NCBI GenBank assembly: GCA_042573625.1
Contig: JBHPCZ010000071.1
Span: forward strand, 1 to 17,361
From: JBHPCZ01 sp042573625
GTDB taxonomy: Bacteria > Desulfobacterota > Desulfobacteria > Desulfobacterales > UBA11574
Reading direction: 5' to 3'
DNA length: 17,361 nucleotides
Shown: one piece after another, positions 13,503 through 17,361 of the stretch
How the letters are laid out: every line of letters begins with the position of its first letter
Numbering within the stretch: position 1 is the stretch's first letter
Notes under the pieces: model-generated
Databases searched by the model: none
Seen by the model: only the letters and a program-made list of their open reading frames with translations
What the model was told of the DNA's origin: nothing
Program-made: the position numbers and the translations under genes

Positions 13503-15812
13503 TCACTCCCGGGGGCCAATAAACCCGACCCCCTTTTGTTCTTCGTTGTTCTGATAGACATGAAGCAGTTGACCGTTGTTGTATGCCGGGACATGAACGA
13601 CGTGGACTACCGAATCATAAACGGCAAAATCAGGAGCCATGGCGGAGAGTTGGTTGGATGCCTGTTTAAAAAAGCCCTCTTTGAAAATGGTGTCAATATG
13701 GTCCGGAAAAATGGCGATGGGGGCAATCTGCGCTTCAACGAGATCATTGAAAAAGTGCGTGCCAAAAGACACTTCCGGCGTATAGCCCTCTTTCTCAAAT
13801 GCAATTTCACCCAAGATTAAGGTTCTGTTAATATCCTCATACCCGACCTTTACCCCGAGGTTGATGTCATTGCTGCCCCAGCGCCCCGGTCCGAAAAGTG
13901 CATAGCGTTTGTTGTGAAACTGCCGGTTGAGTTGACTGACGACACGGCCTACCTTGAGCTTTTCGTCATATGTCGAAAGCCTGCCGTAGGCCTTGGGACA
14001 GACGTAAACGACATATTCTATGTCTGAAATAATGCTGCTGGATACAATCTGATTGTTGGTAAAGATAATCTTCTCCTTTGAAAGACCCTTTGGTAGAGAC
14101 ACCCGGCCAATCTCTTTACTCACTGCAAGGGAACGACACTGAAGAATATAGAGGTGATTTTCGTCCCAGGCGAATTCGATGTCCACGGGCCGGCCGTATG
14201 CTTCCTGAAGTTGTCTCAGAATTTTTTTCATCAACGGAGTGAACTCTGTTTTGCTCAACAGGTTTTCAAAAGTGAGACAGATTTGGTCGGCATGTATCGG
14301 CTGACTCTTGAACATGGGGGGAGAAAGGTGTCCGTCCTGATTGACGGAAACCGCATAAAAAAGGTCGGGGTGAGATATTTCGCGCATGAGCTTGTTATAG
14401 GAAACTGTTTCAAACTGTCCGGTTTTTAAATTGAGGACATCCACCAGTTTTTGAGAATATTTCATGATCTGCTTTGCATCGACTTCGGGACGAAGCAGGG
14501 GATGGCTCAAATGGACCATTCGGGGATAGTCCTGACCGATCCGATCGACAGCGCGGGTCCCGAGACCGAAAACCAGTCGGACAAGACCGTCTTCTTTTTT
14601 GATACGGGGGGTCCAGCTGTAAGAGCTGTAAGAGAACCCTACTCCGGCTGAAAAAGGGAAAAAATAGTTTTTGAAACGCCTTCCCACAACCTTCTGTACG
14701 AGAACACTCATTCGCTCGTCAAAGTCGAGCAGGTTGTGATCCCGACGGTACAAAATGGGCCCGGGACCGAACGTACTCATATGGACCCGTTTGAGTCCCC
14801 AAATGAATTCATTCAGACGTGTCTCCAGGTCACCCTGGTTGACAACAAAAATGGAATCATATTTCCCGGAAAAGGCATGCCCGAAATTGTCCTCCAGAAG
14901 ACTGGAGGATCTGAGAATCAATGGATGTTCGCCCACCTGCTGTAAAAATTCTCGAAAATCCTCAACCGTGTCCGGCGGGAAAGAAGCTTCCTGAAACAGT
15001 TCGGCGATCTGTTCGAAGTCCTCTTCAATTACTTCTCGGGTCTTGTATTTTTGGGTGTGGAACCGGTGCAGGTTATTGTAATCCAGAAAATCGGAAAATA
15101 TTCCGGAATTGAAGTAATACGACTCCGGAATTCTCACATAACGTTCGATTTCCGGATCTCCCGGCGTGAGTTTGGGTACGAGGACTTTATAGGCCAGAAA
15201 CATCCCGGCAGCCTTGCCGCCGATCTTTCCGGAGCGGCGACGGCTCCAGAGAATATTCTCCACCAGTTCATAAATGTCCCGAACAGTGATATACTGCTTT
15301 CCGATACCAATGAAGGGCAACTGGTTGGAGATAAAATAGTTGATAAGATTGACCCTTGCGCCTTCGGCTTCATCAGGAGAAATATAGAGGTCCCCCATGG
15401 GGATCTCACAAAATTCCTGGAGCGCCTGATGGATTTTTCTGGAGGTCGTTCCCTCCATGTTGATCACCCGGGAGAGGTGCTTGAACCGATCCTGCTTTCT
15501 GGCGAGATTGATGTGACCTTCGATCGCCGTTTCGGTAAAAAAGGTGGCAAAATAAAGATCTATAAGTGCGCACTGATATTCCCGGATGCTCTCCTCATCC
15601 GGTTCGCGGCCTTCGCCCTGTAGTTTTGCAATGGCCTCCTGTCTGAGTCTTTGCGCATCGACGATTTTCTTCTCGCTCAGGGCCAAAAGAAAAATCTCCC
15701 GCATTGAGTCGATAAGGTCCGGATATTGAATCAGTTTTTGAAACATACGATAGGCTTTGAGCAGATCCAGATCTTTTTGATCTTTACGAATAATGCACCT
15801 CCTTCTATTCAA
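13503..15812 (-). CDS. PEP synthase/PPDK N-terminal (PEP/pyruvate-binding) domain protein
   Basis: Contains the ATP-grasp-like nucleotide-binding domain of PEP synthase and pyruvate phosphate dikinase, without the phosphohistidine and TIM-barrel domains. Landmarks: an N-terminal helical region (1-190), KIGGKAAGMFLA (196-207, the family's GGKxxxL loop), LILRSSSLLEDNFGHAFSGKYDS (298-320, equivalent to 'RSSAxxED...AGqYdS'), VFGLGTRAVDR (414-424) and the closing DIEFAWDENHLYILQCRSL (544-562). Residues 570-769 form a separate C-terminal domain with LFGPGRWGSNDINLG and FGTHFFNDLVEAQIA that I do not recognise. Without the swivelling His domain it cannot complete PEP synthesis; a kinase or phosphotransferase role with a partner is inference. 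The open frame reaches a TTG at 15812, but a consensus AAGGAGG (15798-15804) lies inside it and points to a start at 15789-15791 (ATT). It follows gdhA by 38 nt. Confidence 0.8.
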   Translation of the reverse strand: MNRRRCIIRKDQKDLDLLKAYRMFQKLIQYPDLIDSMREIFLLALSEKKIVDAQRLRQEAIAKLQGEGREPDEESIREYQCALIDLYFATFFTETAIEGHINLARKQDRFKHLSRVINMEGTTSRKIHQALQEFCEIPMGDLYISPDEAEGARVNLINYFISNQLPFIGIGKQYITVRDIYELVENILWSRRRSGKIGGKAAGMFLAYKVLVPKLTPGDPEIERYVRIPESYYFNSGIFSDFLDYNNLHRFHTQKYKTREVIEEDFEQIAELFQEASFPPDTVEDFREFLQQVGEHPLILRSSSLLEDNFGHAFSGKYDSIFVVNQGDLETRLNEFIWGLKRVHMSTFGPGPILYRRDHNLLDFDERMSVLVQKVVGRRFKNYFFPFSAGVGFSYSSYSWTPRIKKEDGLVRLVFGLGTRAVDRIGQDYPRMVHLSHPLLRPEVDAKQIMKYSQKLVDVLNLKTGQFETVSYNKLMREISHPDLFYAVSVNQDGHLSPPMFKSQPIHADQICLTFENLLSKTEFTPLMKKILRQLQEAYGRPVDIEFAWDENHLYILQCRSLAVSKEIGRVSLPKGLSKEKIIFTNNQIVSSSIISDIEYVVYVCPKAYGRLSTYDEKLKVGRVVSQLNRQFHNKRYALFGPGRWGSNDINLGVKVGYEDINRTLILGEIAFEKEGYTPEVSFGTHFFNDLVEAQIAPIAIFPDHIDTIFKEGFFKQASNQLSAMAPDFAVYDSVVHVVHVPAYNNGQLLHVYQNNEEQKGVGFIGPRE
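15798..15804 (-). promoter_or_regulatory. Consensus Shine-Dalgarno that argues for an ATT start
   Basis: AAGGAGG on the minus strand is followed by TGCATT and then ATT CGT AAA in the frame of the PPDK-N protein. The second ATT (15791-15789) is 6 nt from the SD, the optimum distance; no ATG, GTG or TTG lies at a suitable distance. The TTG at 15812 lies upstream of this SD. Confidence 0.45.
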
Positions 15813-15850
15813 CAGGAAAGCTTCTCGAAAATTTTCATGAAATATTCAGG

Positions 15851-17101
15851 CTAAACCCATCCCCTGAGTTTGCACGCCTCTGCCACCCGAGTCACCGAAA
15901 CAAGGTATGCGGCCTGGCGCATGTTGACCTTCTCCCGCTGGTACATCTCATGCACCCCCATGAAGGCTTCGGTCATTTTTTCGTCCAATCGCCGCTGGAC
16001 TTCTTCCAAATGCCAGTAATAATTGTAGGTGTTCTGCACCTGTTCGAAGTAAGATACGGTAACGCCGCCGGCATTTGCCAAAAAATCGGGCAGTACGATA
16101 ACCCCTTTATCGTGAAGGATTTCATCCGCACCAGGCGTTGTCGGTCCGTTTGCCAGTTCACATGAAATTTTGCAGCGCAGTCTGTCCGCATTCTCTTCCG
16201 TAATAACGTTTTCCAGGGCAGCCGGAAATAAAACCATTACCTCGAGTTCAAGGAGTTCTTCATTGGTGATCGAATCAGCGTCCGGAAATCCTCCGAGGCT
16301 GCCATTGCTGAGTTTGTAATCCACAAGGTCTCTGGCGTTCATTCCTTTGGGGTTATATACCCCCCCCTTGGAATCCGAAGCTGCCACAAGCTTCAACCCT
16401 AATATCTCTTCACCGAGGAGTGCCCCGAATTGACCGGCATTTCCAAATCCCTGAACGGCCATGGTTCTGCCTTTAAGGTCGATACCGTGGACCTTGGCGG
16501 CTTCACGTGTCACATAGATACCGCCTCTGGCGGTCGCATCTCCACGTCCGGGAGAACCGCCCAAAGGAAGCGGTTTCCCGGTGATGACGCCGGGATGCTT
16601 TTCTCCCACGATGGTTTCATACTCATCCATCATCCACGCCATAATCTGGGGCGTCGTATAAACATCCGGGGCGGGAACGTCCTTGGTGACGCCCAGTGTC
16701 CGGGCAATGGCACGGATATAGGCCCGGGCCAGGCGCTCTTTTTCCATTTCCGAAAGCACCTTGGGATTGCAAATGATGCCGCCTTTGCCGCCGCCCAGGG
16801 GAATGTCCACCACCGCGGTTTTCCAGGTCATCCAGGCGGCCAAAGCCCGAACCGTATCGATGGTCTCATCCGGATGCCAACGGATACCGCCCTTGGCTGG
16901 GCCACGCGCCGTGTTGTATACCACTCTGAATGCGTGAAAAATCTGTGTCGAACCATCATCCATTTTCACCGGCAAGATGACTTTCAACTCCTGCATAGGC
17001 CAGCGAAGCAATTCGTGCATGGCAGGGTCCAAACCGAGCTTTTCGGCTGCGTCATCAAGCTGCTGCTGGGCAATTCTAAAGGGATTGAGAGAATCGTTCA
17101 T
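15851..17101 (-). CDS. gdhA: Glu/Leu/Phe/Val-type glutamate dehydrogenase
   Basis: Catalyses reversible oxidative deamination of glutamate to 2-oxoglutarate and ammonia with NAD(P). The 416-residue chain matches the hexameric bacterial GDH length. The substrate domain holds the ARGPAKGGIRWHP segment (65-77, substrate-binding Lys70), MTWKTA (91-96, Lys94) and the catalytic PLGGGKGGI (101-109, Lys106). The coenzyme domain has the dinucleotide-binding VQGFGNAG (216-223), and later VLFPAALENVI and LPDFLANAGGVTVSYFEQVQN, all characteristic. Coenzyme preference cannot be fixed from sequence alone; the GFGNAG turn fits NAD or dual specificity. A good AAGGAG Shine-Dalgarno precedes the ATG. The downstream PPDK-N gene, 38 nt away, is probably in the same transcript. 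Confidence 0.95.
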   Translation of the reverse strand: MNDSLNPFRIAQQQLDDAAEKLGLDPAMHELLRWPMQELKVILPVKMDDGSTQIFHAFRVVYNTARGPAKGGIRWHPDETIDTVRALAAWMTWKTAVVDIPLGGGKGGIICNPKVLSEMEKERLARAYIRAIARTLGVTKDVPAPDVYTTPQIMAWMMDEYETIVGEKHPGVITGKPLPLGGSPGRGDATARGGIYVTREAAKVHGIDLKGRTMAVQGFGNAGQFGALLGEEILGLKLVAASDSKGGVYNPKGMNARDLVDYKLSNGSLGGFPDADSITNEELLELEVMVLFPAALENVITEENADRLRCKISCELANGPTTPGADEILHDKGVIVLPDFLANAGGVTVSYFEQVQNTYNYYWHLEEVQRRLDEKMTEAFMGVHEMYQREKVNMRQAAYLVSVTRVAEACKLRGWV

Positions 17102-17179
17102 GGGCTGCTCCTTGTCTTCAGCAAAGGGTTATTTTCTGCGGGGCTAAAAATATTTAACAACACACGATTCCTTTTTTAT

Positions 17180-17209
17180 ATCATATCAACCGAACACAGA
17201 GGTTATCAA
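17180..17209 (-). promoter_or_regulatory. Probable gdhA promoter
   Basis: On the minus strand TTGATA (17209-17204), an 18-nt spacer and TATGAT (17185-17180), five of six matches in each hexamer. Predicted transcription start near 17172 gives a leader of about 70 nt to the gdhA ATG. Confidence 0.45.
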
Positions 17210-17348
17210 GCCTTTTGTCAAACGGAAGCCGCCCGAAACCCGGCCAATATGATATTTACATTTCAAAAAATTATGTGATAAGCTCGCTTCGACTATAGCC
17301 ATGAAAAAATAATGGATTTGCCGTGAATCTGTTTATGGAGGCAAAGAG

Positions 17349-17361
17349 ATGACCCTCTGTC
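17349..17361 (+). CDS. Start of a + strand gene cut by the window end
   Basis: An ATG at 17349 is preceded at the right distance (7 nt) by GGAGG (17337-17341). Only four codons (MTLC) are inside the window, so the product cannot be named. It is divergent from gdhA. Confidence 0.5.

Noticed and set aside
15051..15623. 190-codon + strand frame
   Set aside because: Antisense to the PPDK-N protein; its sequence mirrors conserved motifs of that gene.
16430..17278. 282-codon + strand frame over gdhA
   Set aside because: Antisense shadow of the clearly recognised glutamate dehydrogenase gene.

Overview
The window looks like a chromosomal segment of a Gram-negative anaerobe, most likely a deltaproteobacterium in the Desulfobacterales / Desulfobacterota sense. 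This is an inference from moderate GC content, the style of the proteins (a stand-alone PEP/pyruvate-binding protein beside glutamate dehydrogenase, a TrpF-like protein beside EF-P) and a TTCGAAATCCGA-rich intergenic repeat of a kind I associate with that group. I could not search for homologues. No tRNA, rRNA, CRISPR array, transposase or phage gene was seen.

Layout. (a) 1-1880 is a disrupted locus. The first ~60 residues and the last ~140 residues of one HAD-family phosphatase lie on the + strand. Between them sits a 1.26-kb minus-strand ORF for a family-4-like glycosyltransferase that has lost its N-terminal Rossmann half. (b) 1969-3783 is a large divergent DUF89/ARMT1-like protein. (c) 3784-6837, converging on it with no gap, is a 1017-residue fusion of a YprA/MrfA-type DEAD/H helicase (with DUF1998 and a cysteine cluster) to a YprB/MrfB-type DEDD exonuclease, probably a single-chain DNA-repair machine. 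(d) 7171-8962 holds a CNNM/CorC-type membrane protein and an overlapping nitroreductase. (e) 8963-9464 is a 0.5-kb non-coding stretch with layered structure: a hairpin, an imperfect long inverted repeat, a 35-bp tandem duplication, and a 71-bp element bounded by 12-bp inverted repeats with internal stem-loops. (f) 9465-10866 (minus) holds a TrpF-like TIM-barrel protein followed by elongation factor P. (g) 11077-13449 (plus) holds GMP synthase and an immediately adjoining single-pass coiled-coil membrane protein. (h) 13503-17101 (minus) holds glutamate dehydrogenase followed by a PPDK-N-domain protein. At 17349 a new + strand gene begins and runs off the window.

How the genes fit together. The glycosyltransferase, HAD phosphatase and DUF89-like protein may come from one sugar-conjugate pathway (synthase, phosphatase, metal-dependent phosphatase), now rearranged. 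The helicase-nuclease fusion stands alone and should act in DNA repair. guaA, efp and gdhA are housekeeping genes. The strongest candidates for something new are the helicase-exonuclease fusion, the rearranged HAD/glycosyltransferase locus, the 71-bp structured element at 9261-9331, the TrpF-like protein lacking the catalytic cysteine, and a possible ATT start codon behind a consensus Shine-Dalgarno at 15789-15791.
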